Of a stretch of DNA of 64,000 nt, positions 1-8,009 are shown one piece after another. Made by a program: the position numbers and the translations under genes. Source of the DNA: an uncultured Mucispirillum sp. (GTDB lineage: Bacteria > Chrysiogenota > Deferribacteres > Deferribacterales > Mucispirillaceae); the NCBI GenBank assembly GCA_944326705.1, contig CALVEY010000001.1, positions 1-64,000 on the forward strand, read 5' to 3'. How positions within the stretch are numbered: the stretch's first letter is position 1; every line of letters starts with the position of its first letter. The notes under the pieces are model-generated. The model was not told the DNA's origin. It saw nothing but the letters and a program-made list of their open reading frames with translations, and did no database searches.

Positions 1-2
1 AA

Positions 3-59
3 AGCCTTACTATTGAGGACTTTTTACCAAAAGATAAGGAGAATTTGATATGGGTGTAA
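3..59 (+). CDS. 3' end of an upstream gene, product unknown
   Basis: One frame is open from the window edge to a TAA at 57-59 and ends in ...KDKENLIWV. Only about 18 residues are visible, so no family can be named. It has the same direction as the following operon but lies upstream of the promoter at 90-118. The other two forward frames close earlier. It could also be chance coding. Confidence 0.35.
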   Translation, partial: SLTIEDFLPKDKENLIWV

Positions 60-89
60 AAAATGGGGTACCACCAGATAAACTTTAAA

Positions 90-118
90 TTGATTTAATA
101 CTATTTTATCTGTATAAT
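90..118 (+). promoter_or_regulatory. sigma-70 type promoter of the nnr-valS-rsmI operon
   Basis: TTGATT at 90-95, a 17-base spacer and a perfect TATAAT at 113-118. Transcription would start near 125, about 20 bases before the first start codon. No other good promoter is seen before 7492, so the eight genes from 146 to 7492 are probably one transcription unit. Confidence 0.7.
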
Positions 119-145
119 GGAAAAATATATATGAGGTATCACTTT

Positions 146-331
146 ATGATAGATAAAGAACTTTTAGATATATTAATATGCCCTAAATGCAAGGGTGATA
201 TTAAACTGCATAATAATGAAAAATATATTATATGCGAAAAATGCGGTTTAGCATACTATATTGATGAAAATATGCCTATTATGCTTATAGATAAAGCAGT
301 GACCATAGAAGAAGCTAATAAGGATAAATAA
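146..331 (+). CDS. Trm112/YcaR family zinc-binding small protein
   Basis: This 61-residue protein opens MIDKELLDILICPKCKGD and carries two C-x2-C pairs (CPKC and CEKC), the layout of the Trm112/YcaR family. In eukaryotes and archaea Trm112 activates methyltransferases; the bacterial role is not established. The start at 146 is preferred over the ATG at 131 because GAGGT lies a few bases upstream of it and because family members begin this way. It ends three bases before nnr, in the same operon. Confidence 0.8.
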   Translation: MIDKELLDILICPKCKGDIKLHNNEKYIICEKCGLAYYIDENMPIMLIDKAVTIEEANKDK

Positions 332-334
332 TAT

Positions 335-1819
335 ATGTATATATTAAGCTGTAAAGATGTATATAAAATGGAATCAGATGCTCAGAATAATTATAATATT
401 TCTGAAACAATACTTATGGAAAATGCTGGTTCTGCTCTTTTTCATTTTATAAAAAATACAGCTGATAAAAACAGTAAAATCATTATTTTAGCAGGTCCTG
501 GCAATAATGGTGGCGATGGTTTTGTTTTAATGCGTCACCTTATTACTAATGGATATAATGCAGACTTATACTACCCTGTGCAGAATAATAAATACGGTAA
601 AGCTGCTGAATTAAACTTAAATATCTTAAATAACCTAAACATTCATATTTATGATTTATCCACACTTAATAATTTAGATAAATATGATATTATTATTGAC
701 GCTCTTTTTGGAATTGGGCTTACCAGAAATATAAGTGGAATATATAAAGATATAATAGAAAAGGCAAATAATACAAATGCTTTAAAAATTGCAGTAGATA
801 TTGCATCAGGATTAATAAGTGACAGCTCAGAAGTGCCAGAATGTGTTTTTAAGGCTGATTATACAATTACTTTTTCTACATTAAAATACTGCCATACATT
901 ATACCCTGCAAAAACATATTCAGGAAAAGTTATTGCTGCAAATATTACTATCCCTGATAATATTATATCACAGTATAAGCATAATATATTTATAGATGAA
1001 TATAATAAACCAATATTAAAAAACAGACCGCAGGACAGCCACAAAGGCACTTATGGAAAGGTGGCAGTTATTGGCGGCAGTATAGAAATGGCTGGGGCAG
1101 TAAAAATTGCTGCTGCTTCTGCCCTGCACTCTGGATGCGGACTTATTACATTATGCCACCCTAACACACTTGATAGAAACTTTATTTCAGATATTCCAGA
1201 AATTATGACAAAATCATTTGATTATAATGAACCAGCATTAATATGCGACTATATAAATAACTCAGCAACTGTTTATACTATCGGCAATGGTATGGGCAGG
1301 CAGGAAAATGTAAAAGATTTTATACTTTACATTCTGCAGAATACTTTAAAACCAGTTATAATAGATGCTGATGCAATAAATGCACTTTCCCTTAATGATT
1401 TAAATAATATTCAGTCAGACGTGATTATGACACCACATTTAGCAGAATTTGCAAGGCTTCTTAATAAAGATATTAATGAAATAAAAAAAGACAAAGTCTC
1501 ACTTGCAAAAAATTTTGCAGATAATTACAGCATACATTTAATATTAAAATCAGCTGAAACTATTATTGCTGTACCAAATGATAAAGTATATATATTAAAC
1601 ACTGGTAATACTGCCCTTTCAAAAGGCGGAAGCGGCGATGCCTTATGCGGTCTTACTGCTTCCCTTTTAGCTCAAGGGTATTCTTTAAAAGATACCTGTA
1701 TCTTAGCAGCATATATATTAGGAAAAAGTGCAGAAAAAGCAGTAGAAAAAAATAACCCTGCATGTTTAAGTATTACCCAGATTATTAATTATTACAATGA
1801 GGTATTTAATGAATTCTGA
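335..1819 (+). CDS. nnr: bifunctional NAD(P)H-hydrate epimerase/dehydratase
   Basis: Repairs hydrated NADH and NADPH (NADHX and NADPHX) in the cytoplasm. The N-terminal half is the YjeF_N epimerase domain with AGPGNNGGDGFVLMRHL at about residues 50-66. The C-terminal half is the ADP-dependent (S)-NAD(P)H-hydrate dehydratase, with TPHLAEFARLL and the ribokinase-like GGSGDALCGL near residue 435. At 494 residues it matches the length of the usual fused enzyme. It overlaps tsaE, a gene often found next to it in bacteria. Confidence 0.93.
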   Translation: MYILSCKDVYKMESDAQNNYNISETILMENAGSALFHFIKNTADKNSKIIILAGPGNNGGDGFVLMRHLITNGYNADLYYPVQNNKYGKAAELNLNILNNLNIHIYDLSTLNNLDKYDIIIDALFGIGLTRNISGIYKDIIEKANNTNALKIAVDIASGLISDSSEVPECVFKADYTITFSTLKYCHTLYPAKTYSGKVIAANITIPDNIISQYKHNIFIDEYNKPILKNRPQDSHKGTYGKVAVIGGSIEMAGAVKIAAASALHSGCGLITLCHPNTLDRNFISDIPEIMTKSFDYNEPALICDYINNSATVYTIGNGMGRQENVKDFILYILQNTLKPVIIDADAINALSLNDLNNIQSDVIMTPHLAEFARLLNKDINEIKKDKVSLAKNFADNYSIHLILKSAETIIAVPNDKVYILNTGNTALSKGGSGDALCGLTASLLAQGYSLKDTCILAAYILGKSAEKAVEKNNPACLSITQIINYYNEVFNEF

Positions 1820-2225
1820 ATACATTTTAAAATGTGAAGAAGGTACTAAAAATATGGCAAAAGATATTGCACCTTTTATAAAAAACAATATAATTTTCCT
1901 AAATGGTGAAATAGGTGCAGGAAAAACTACTTTTACAAAGTATTTAGTAGAAATTTACGGACTTGCAGATGAAGTATGCAGCCCTACTTTTGCCCTTGAA
2001 AATAGATATGAAACAAAAAGTGGTCTTATCATTCATTTTGACTTATACAGAATAAAAAGTGAAGAAGAGCTTGATATGATAGGCTTTTATGACACATTAA
2101 AAGAAGAAGCTACTATATTAATTGAATGGGCAGATAAATTTAATATTGAAAAATATATAAAAAACTATAAAATTATTTCTTTCAAAATACTTGATAATAA
2201 TATAAGGTCAGTAACAATAAAATAA
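1809..2225 (+). CDS. tsaE: tRNA t6A37 biosynthesis ATPase TsaE
   Basis: P-loop ATPase partner of TsaB/TsaD in threonylcarbamoyladenosine formation on tRNA position 37. A Walker A motif GEIGAGKTT lies near residue 36, followed by the family signatures SPTFALENRY, HFDLYRI and IEWADKF. At 138 residues it has normal length. The ATG at 1809 is chosen over 1797 because GAGG at 1799-1802 lies six bases upstream of it. Its start overlaps the end of nnr by 11 bases, suggesting translational coupling. Confidence 0.9.
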   Translation: MNSEYILKCEEGTKNMAKDIAPFIKNNIIFLNGEIGAGKTTFTKYLVEIYGLADEVCSPTFALENRYETKSGLIIHFDLYRIKSEEELDMIGFYDTLKEEATILIEWADKFNIEKYIKNYKIISFKILDNNIRSVTIK

Positions 2226-2236
2226 AGGTTATAACT

Positions 2237-2497
2237 ATGGACTATAAAGAAATGTATAATATGCTGCAGGATATAGCTCAGGCTGATAAAATAAAAAATT
2301 CACTTGAAGATTTATACCTGTATTTACATGAAATAGAAAATATGATGCAAAATAGCGAAGAAAATATAGAAGCAACTGATAATCACGATGAATTTCGCTA
2401 TAAACTGCAGATTATGGAGCAGCAGATTACTGAAATTGATGAATTTTTACAGGAAGAAAACGATAACGATATAAACTATGATGAATATTTATCATAA
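2237..2497 (+). CDS. small acidic coiled-coil protein, unknown
   Basis: An 86-residue, acidic, strongly helical protein without cysteine or membrane segments. Heptad-like stretches such as YLYLHEIENMMQ and LQIMEQQITEIDEFL suggest a short coiled coil. AAAGGT lies upstream of the start and the gene sits between tsaE and valS in the same direction, so it is probably expressed with them. I do not recognise the family. Confidence 0.6.
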   Translation: MDYKEMYNMLQDIAQADKIKNSLEDLYLYLHEIENMMQNSEENIEATDNHDEFRYKLQIMEQQITEIDEFLQEENDNDINYDEYLS

Positions 2498-2534
2498 TTA
2501 AACTGAATAATAATAATATATAATGGAGATAAAA

Positions 2535-5162
2535 ATGGCAAAAGAATTGTCCAGCAGAATAAATCCTGCTGAATATGAAAAAAGTATTTATAAATTTTGG
2601 CTTGATAAAAAGCTTTTTCATGCAGATGAATACTCTAAAAAACCTGCATACTCAATAGTTATACCACCACCAAATGTTACAGGCTCACTTCACATGGGCC
2701 ATGCACTTGATGAAACTATACAGGATATTTTAGCCCGCTTTAAAAGAATGAAAGGCTATGAAGTTTTATGGATGCCTGGAACTGACCATGCAGGGATTGC
2801 CACTCAAAATGTTGTAGAAAAAATATTAGCTGCAGAAGGTAAATCTCGTTACGATTTAGGCAGAGAAGCATTTATAGAAAGAGTATGGCAGCAAAAAAGA
2901 GAATCTGGCGGCACTATTATCAGCCAGTTGAAAGCTCTCGGCTCCAGCTGTGACTGGGACAGGGAACGCTTTACAATGGACGAAGGCTTATCACGCGCTG
3001 TAAGAGAAGTATTTTATACTCTTTATAAAGAAGGCTTAATCTACCGCTCTAACTATATGGTAAACTGGTGCGCAAGATGCCACACAGCATTAAGCGATAT
3101 TGAAGTAGAATTTAAAGAAAAAGATGATTTTCTTTATCACTTAAAATACCCTATTGAAAACAGTAATGAATATCTTGAAATTGCTACTACTCGCCCAGAA
3201 ACTTATCTTGGCGATACTGCTGTTGCTGTGCACCCAGATGATGAAAGGTATAAACATTTAGTAGGAAAATATGTTGTTCTTCCACTTATTAACAGGAAAA
3301 TACCTATAATTGCAGATGAGTTTGTTGAAACTGAATTTGGTACAGGCTGCGTAAAAATAACTCCAGCCCATGACCAAAATGACTTTGCAGCAGGCAAACG
3401 CCATAATTTAGAAGAAATTGTATGTATTGATGAAAATAATAAAATATGCGGCAACTTCTACCCTGAATTTGAAGGAATGGATATAATTACTGCAAGAAAA
3501 GCAGTTATTGAAAAATTTAAAGAGCTTGACTTAGCTGTAAAAATTGAGCCGTTAAAACACAATGTTGGCTGCTGCTACAGATGTGAATCTGTAATTGAGC
3601 CGCGGGTTTCTATGCAGTGGTTTGTAAAAACTAAACCTCTTGCTGAAAAAGCTATAGAAGCTGTAGAAACTGGTAAAATAAAACTTATTCCAAAACAATG
3701 GGAAAATACATTTTATGAATGGATGAATAATATTCGTGACTGGTGTATTTCTCGTCAAATTTGGTGGGGACATAGAATACCTGCATGGCACTGTGCAGAC
3801 TGCTCTCACACTACAGTTGCAAAAACAGACCCAGATAAATGCGAAAAATGCGGCTCTACAAATATTCATCAAGATGAAGATGTGCTTGATACTTGGTTTT
3901 CTTCTTCTTTATGGCCGTTTTCTACAATGGGATACCCTGAAAAAACTGATTTATTAAAAAAATTCTACCCTACTTCTACCCTTGTAACTGGTTTTGATAT
4001 TTTATTCTTCTGGGTTGCAAGAATGATGATGATGGGACTTAAATTTATGGACGATGTTCCATTTAAAGATGTTTATCTTCATGCCCTTGTTCGTGATGAA
4101 AAGGGGCAGAAAATGAGTAAATCAAAAGGAAATGTTATTGACCCGCTTATTATGATTGATAAATACGGTGCAGATGCTTTCCGTTTTACTCTTGCAATAT
4201 TTGCTGCTCAGGGCAGAGATATTAAAATGAATGTGGATAGAGTTGAAGGATATAGAAACTTTATTAATAAAATATGGAACGCTTCTAGATTTATTTTAAT
4301 GAACTTAGGCGATGAAATACCAAAAATTGATGAAAACAGCCTTGAAAGTGTTGATAAATGGATATTAATGAAATTACAGCATGCAGCTAAAAAAGCATCA
4401 AAAGCAATAGATACATACAGCATAAATGATGCTGCAAATGAGCTTTATCAATTTTTCTGGATGACTTTCTGTGACTGGTATCTTGAGCTTATAAAAGATA
4501 GAATGTTTAAAGGAAGTGACAAAGAAAAAGAACAGGCGCTTGCAACAGCTGCTTTTGTATTAGAAAAATCATTAATTGCACTGCACCCATATATTCCTTT
4601 TGTTACAGAGCATATTTTCCAAACATTAACTGGAAAAGACACTATTATGTATGAAGAATATCCTGATAACTTAAACTATAATTTTGAACAGGAAGAAAAA
4701 GGAATAGATAAAGTTATAGAAGCAGTAAGCTTAATTAGAAATATTCGCGGAGAATATAATATTACACCTGCTGCTCAGCTTGAAATATTCATTAATACTG
4801 ATGATAATAATGCTCTTAATCTTTTTCAGGCAGAAATACCATTAATTATGAAAATGGGTAAAGCAAAATCTGTGCAATTTAATGAAAAAACACCAGAAAA
4901 CTGTGCAAAAAGTGTTGGCAACGGCTTTGAAATAATGGTTTCATTAGAAGGCACTATTAATATAGAAGAAGAAATTGCAAGACTTGAAAAAGAGAAAAAA
5001 GCTGTAGAAAAAGATGTTAACCTTTACGGCGGTAAACTGCAAAATCAAGGCTATCTTGCAAAAGCTCCTGCTCAGGTTATAGAAAAAGATAAGAAAACTT
5101 ATGAAGAAGCAAAAGCAAGGCTTGATAAAATAAATGAAGCATTAGCAGGTCTTAAAAAATAA
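2535..5162 (+). CDS. valS: valyl-tRNA synthetase
   Basis: Class I aminoacyl-tRNA synthetase charging tRNA-Val. HMGH (the HIGH signature) is at residues 53-56 and KMSKSKGN at about residue 526. GTDHAGIATQ, the editing-domain segment TTRPETYLGDTAVAVHP and WFSSSLWPFSTMGYP are also present. The C-terminal 70 residues form the tRNA-binding coiled coil typical of ValS. Length is 875 residues, as expected. The ATG at 2535 is chosen over 2523 because GGAG at 2525-2528 lies just upstream. The stop shares one base with the next start. Confidence 0.97.
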   Translation: MAKELSSRINPAEYEKSIYKFWLDKKLFHADEYSKKPAYSIVIPPPNVTGSLHMGHALDETIQDILARFKRMKGYEVLWMPGTDHAGIATQNVVEKILAAEGKSRYDLGREAFIERVWQQKRESGGTIISQLKALGSSCDWDRERFTMDEGLSRAVREVFYTLYKEGLIYRSNYMVNWCARCHTALSDIEVEFKEKDDFLYHLKYPIENSNEYLEIATTRPETYLGDTAVAVHPDDERYKHLVGKYVVLPLINRKIPIIADEFVETEFGTGCVKITPAHDQNDFAAGKRHNLEEIVCIDENNKICGNFYPEFEGMDIITARKAVIEKFKELDLAVKIEPLKHNVGCCYRCESVIEPRVSMQWFVKTKPLAEKAIEAVETGKIKLIPKQWENTFYEWMNNIRDWCISRQIWWGHRIPAWHCADCSHTTVAKTDPDKCEKCGSTNIHQDEDVLDTWFSSSLWPFSTMGYPEKTDLLKKFYPTSTLVTGFDILFFWVARMMMMGLKFMDDVPFKDVYLHALVRDEKGQKMSKSKGNVIDPLIMIDKYGADAFRFTLAIFAAQGRDIKMNVDRVEGYRNFINKIWNASRFILMNLGDEIPKIDENSLESVDKWILMKLQHAAKKASKAIDTYSINDAANELYQFFWMTFCDWYLELIKDRMFKGSDKEKEQALATAAFVLEKSLIALHPYIPFVTEHIFQTLTGKDTIMYEEYPDNLNYNFEQEEKGIDKVIEAVSLIRNIRGEYNITPAAQLEIFINTDDNNALNLFQAEIPLIMKMGKAKSVQFNEKTPENCAKSVGNGFEIMVSLEGTINIEEEIARLEKEKKAVEKDVNLYGGKLQNQGYLAKAPAQVIEKDKKTYEEAKARLDKINEALAGLKK

Positions 5163-5719
5163 TGGCAAGAGATAAAAACAAGCCGCCATATTTAAAGCGT
5201 ATATTTGCAGGTAAAAATGTATATATATTTGCTATGGTGGCTCTTGCCTTTGCATTTTTAAATATATACAGGCTTAATAACCCATTGAAAGTAGGCTCTA
5301 CAGCTCCAGAACTGGTATTAACTGCATCTAATGGGGAAAGCTTTACAATGAATGAAATATTAAGCCCTAAAGTAGTTATTTTTTATAAAAAACATACTTA
5401 TTTTTCTAACTATATTATTAATACAACTTATAAACGGGCACTGCCTGCATTTAAAATATTACAGGATAAAGGGCTTGCTCAGGTTATAGTTATTGCTCAA
5501 GGTTATGATAATATTGAAGAATTGAATAATCTTTTGGGGGAAGATGATTATTCAAATTATAAAAATATAATATTTGCAACAGATACGAAAGCAGCAGGCA
5601 GAAAATATGGGATAAGAAGCTGGCCTCATTTGTATGTAATCAGCTCTGATAACAGAGTGATTTATGAAACAAAAATAGGCAGTGCTGATAAAGTGCAGCA
5701 GATATTATGGAGGGATTAA
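5162..5719 (+). CDS. membrane-anchored thioredoxin-fold protein lacking catalytic cysteines
   Basis: A 185-residue protein with one N-terminal membrane segment (about residues 18-36) followed by an AhpC/TlpA-like domain: VGSTAPELVLTASNGESF at the start and the cis-proline segment GIRSWPHLYVIS near the C terminus. Where TlpA-like proteins carry C-x2-C, this one reads YKKHTYFSNYI; I find no cysteine in the protein. It therefore cannot do ordinary thiol redox chemistry. It overlaps valS and trxB by one base each, so it is tightly coupled to thioredoxin reductase. Confidence 0.72.
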   Translation: MARDKNKPPYLKRIFAGKNVYIFAMVALAFAFLNIYRLNNPLKVGSTAPELVLTASNGESFTMNEILSPKVVIFYKKHTYFSNYIINTTYKRALPAFKILQDKGLAQVIVIAQGYDNIEELNNLLGEDDYSNYKNIIFATDTKAAGRKYGIRSWPHLYVISSDNRVIYETKIGSADKVQQILWRD

Positions 5720-6675
5720 TGGAAAACTTTTTTAACAAAGACTTAAAAGAAAGCTATGATGTGATTATTCTAGGTGCAGGACCTGCTGGCTGTGCTGCAG
5801 GAATGTATGCTGCACGCGATGCACTTTCTGTGCTTATTTTAGAAAAAAACTTCCCCGGTGGTAATATGGCTATCACTGAGCATATTGAAAACTATCCAGG
5901 ATTTACAGAACCTGTATTAGGCCATGAAATAACTGATAAATTTGTTAAACATGCACAAAAATTTGGTGCAGTAATCAGACAGGGAAACTGTGTAGAAGTT
6001 ATTAATGAAGGTGTATGGAAAACAGTTATACTTGAAGACGGCAGAAAAATAAAATGTAAAGCATTAATTATTGCTACAGGCTCTAAACCTAAAAAAACTG
6101 GTGCAAAAAATGAAGTAAACTTTATAGGCAGAGGCATTTCTTTTTGTGCTACATGTGATGGCGGCTTTTTTAGAAATAAAGAAGTTATTGTTATTGGCGG
6201 TGGTGATTCTGCCCTTGAAGAAGGAATGTATCTTACAAAATTTGCTTCAAAAGTAACAATAGTCCATAGAAGAAATGAATTTAGGGCAGCAAAAATTATT
6301 CAAAGCCGTGCAAAAGAAAATGAAAAAATCCATTTTATGACTCCTTATGTAGTAGATGAAATACTTGGAGAAAATGTAGTAACTGGCGTTAAATTAAAAA
6401 ACACACAAACAGAAGAAATTATAGAATATAAATGTGACGGTATATTTGAGTTTATAGGCTGGGATGCAAATACTGATATTTTTACCGACCTTTTAGAACT
6501 TACAAATGGCGGATTTATTAGAGCATCAGAAGATACTGCAACTAATATACCAGGTATTTTTGCTGCTGGTGATGTTCGTAAAAAAGGACTTATGCAGGTT
6601 GTAACTGCTGCTTCTGACGGCGCAGTAGCTGCAAAAATGGCAGAAAAATATATTAATGAAGAGTTAAAACATTAA
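5719..6675 (+). CDS. trxB: thioredoxin reductase
   Basis: FAD/NADPH enzyme that reduces thioredoxin. GAGPAGCAAGMYAARD near residue 17 is the FAD-binding motif, CATC at residues 143-146 is the redox-active disulfide, and GGGDSALEE is the NADPH-binding region. The C-terminal FAAGDVRKKGLMQV is the second FAD contact. Length is 318 residues. The start at 5719 is chosen over 5707 because GGAGG at 5710-5714 precedes it; it overlaps the upstream stop by one base. Confidence 0.94.
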   Translation: MENFFNKDLKESYDVIILGAGPAGCAAGMYAARDALSVLILEKNFPGGNMAITEHIENYPGFTEPVLGHEITDKFVKHAQKFGAVIRQGNCVEVINEGVWKTVILEDGRKIKCKALIIATGSKPKKTGAKNEVNFIGRGISFCATCDGGFFRNKEVIVIGGGDSALEEGMYLTKFASKVTIVHRRNEFRAAKIIQSRAKENEKIHFMTPYVVDEILGENVVTGVKLKNTQTEEIIEYKCDGIFEFIGWDANTDIFTDLLELTNGGFIRASEDTATNIPGIFAAGDVRKKGLMQVVTAASDGAVAAKMAEKYINEELKH

Positions 6676-6676
6676 T

Positions 6677-7492
6677 ATGCTTTATGTTATAGGCACACCT
6701 ATCGGAAATCTTTCTGATTTATCTAAAAGGGCAGTAGAAACACTTGCTTCTGTTGATATTGTATTTGCAGAAGATACGCGCACTGCCCTTAGCCTTTTAA
6801 ACAGTCAGGGAATAAAAAAGCCCTGCAAATCTTACTATAAAGATAATGAAAAAACAGCCAGCGAAAGTGTTATACAGTGCCTTTTAAATGGGGATAATGT
6901 AGCACTAATCAGCGAAGCAGGAATGCCATGCGTTTCTGACCCTGGAGCTTATGCTATTAAAGAAGTAATTGAAAAAGGACTGCCTTTTGAGATTATTCAA
7001 GGACCTACAGCATTAATACATGGGTTAATAGCATCAGGCTTTGCTGGCGGCAGTTTTTATTTTCATGGTTTTTTACCACATAAAGAAAAAGATAAAATAA
7101 AAGAAATTCAAAATCTGCTGCATATAAAAGCACCTGTTATTTTTTATGAATCACCATACAGGGTAAAAGAAACTTTAAATATACTGCTTGATTACTTCCC
7201 TGCCCCAATAGCTGCTACAAGAGAAGCTACAAAAGTATATGAAGAAACTCTCTTTATATACTCTAAAAAAGATATAGAAAATATAACTGTTAAAGGCGAG
7301 TTTGTTATTACAGTAAATAACAAAACAGAAGAAATACAGGAAGAAAGCAGCAGTGTATCTTTAAATTATGAGCAGATAATAAAAGAATTATTAAATGAAA
7401 ATATTTCATCTAAAGATATATTAAAAATGATGAAAGCATTAGGTATGAAAAGGAATGAAGCCTATAATTTAATTAATAAATTACAGGCTTAG
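6677..7492 (+). CDS. rsmI: 16S rRNA (cytidine1402-2'-O)-methyltransferase RsmI
   Basis: SAM-dependent methyltransferase modifying C1402 in the ribosomal P site. The opening MLYVIGTPIGNLSDLSKRA and the motifs EDTRTAL, ALISEAGMPCVSDPGA and FYESPYRV are diagnostic of this tetrapyrrole-methylase-fold family. Length is 271 residues, as expected. It starts one base after the trxB stop and is the last rightward gene of the operon; the genes after it are on the other strand. Confidence 0.93.
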   Translation: MLYVIGTPIGNLSDLSKRAVETLASVDIVFAEDTRTALSLLNSQGIKKPCKSYYKDNEKTASESVIQCLLNGDNVALISEAGMPCVSDPGAYAIKEVIEKGLPFEIIQGPTALIHGLIASGFAGGSFYFHGFLPHKEKDKIKEIQNLLHIKAPVIFYESPYRVKETLNILLDYFPAPIAATREATKVYEETLFIYSKKDIENITVKGEFVITVNNKTEEIQEESSSVSLNYEQIIKELLNENISSKDILKMMKALGMKRNEAYNLINKLQA

Positions 7493-7496
7493 TATA

Positions 7497-8009
7497 TTAA
7501 ATTAAATGGTAGCTTGTAATAATACCGTATATTAAAAGAGCCACAATTAATGTCATTACAAAAGCATATATTATATACTTTCTTTTTAATGATGCAGGTG
7601 TTATTATATCAAATGCTTTCCTTTCATCTTCTGTAATCTTTTCAGAAACAAGGTTTACAAGCTCAGAAAAGCCATCAGATAATGATGATACCATTACAGA
7701 ACGATTACCATCATGTATAATTAAAACATACCTTCCCATAGCAGAAAGTGCATATCCATAGCTGATATTTTTAATATCAAGCTCTGTTTTTTTCAGCAGA
7801 TTGCGCACTATTATTTTATCATCAGTAATAGTCAGGCTTTTTACAAGCGATGATAAAAGCATAAAAAATGATATTACAACCATAGCTGAAAGTAAAAGCA
7901 CATTTAGCTGTGTCTGCCTGTTTTCTGTATTTAATGCAAATACAATAAGCAGTATAAAAATAATAATATGCAGTGCTATAAATGTTTTGTTTGTTTTAAA
8001 ACTTTTCAA
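7497..8009 (-). CDS. membrane protein with PH-like domain, unknown
   Basis: A 170-residue protein with two N-terminal hydrophobic helices (about residues 10-26 and 38-56), a soluble beta-rich middle resembling the bacterial PH domain of YdbS/YvbH-type proteins, and one C-terminal helix (about 147-168). The start is a TTG with AGAGGT upstream. It overlaps the end of the TPR lipoprotein gene by 14 bases, so the two are translated from one message. The function is unknown. Confidence 0.6.
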   Translation of the reverse strand: MKSFKTNKTFIALHIIIFILLIVFALNTENRQTQLNVLLLSAMVVISFFMLLSSLVKSLTITDDKIIVRNLLKKTELDIKNISYGYALSAMGRYVLIIHDGNRSVMVSSLSDGFSELVNLVSEKITEDERKAFDIITPASLKRKYIIYAFVMTLIVALLIYGIITSYHLI

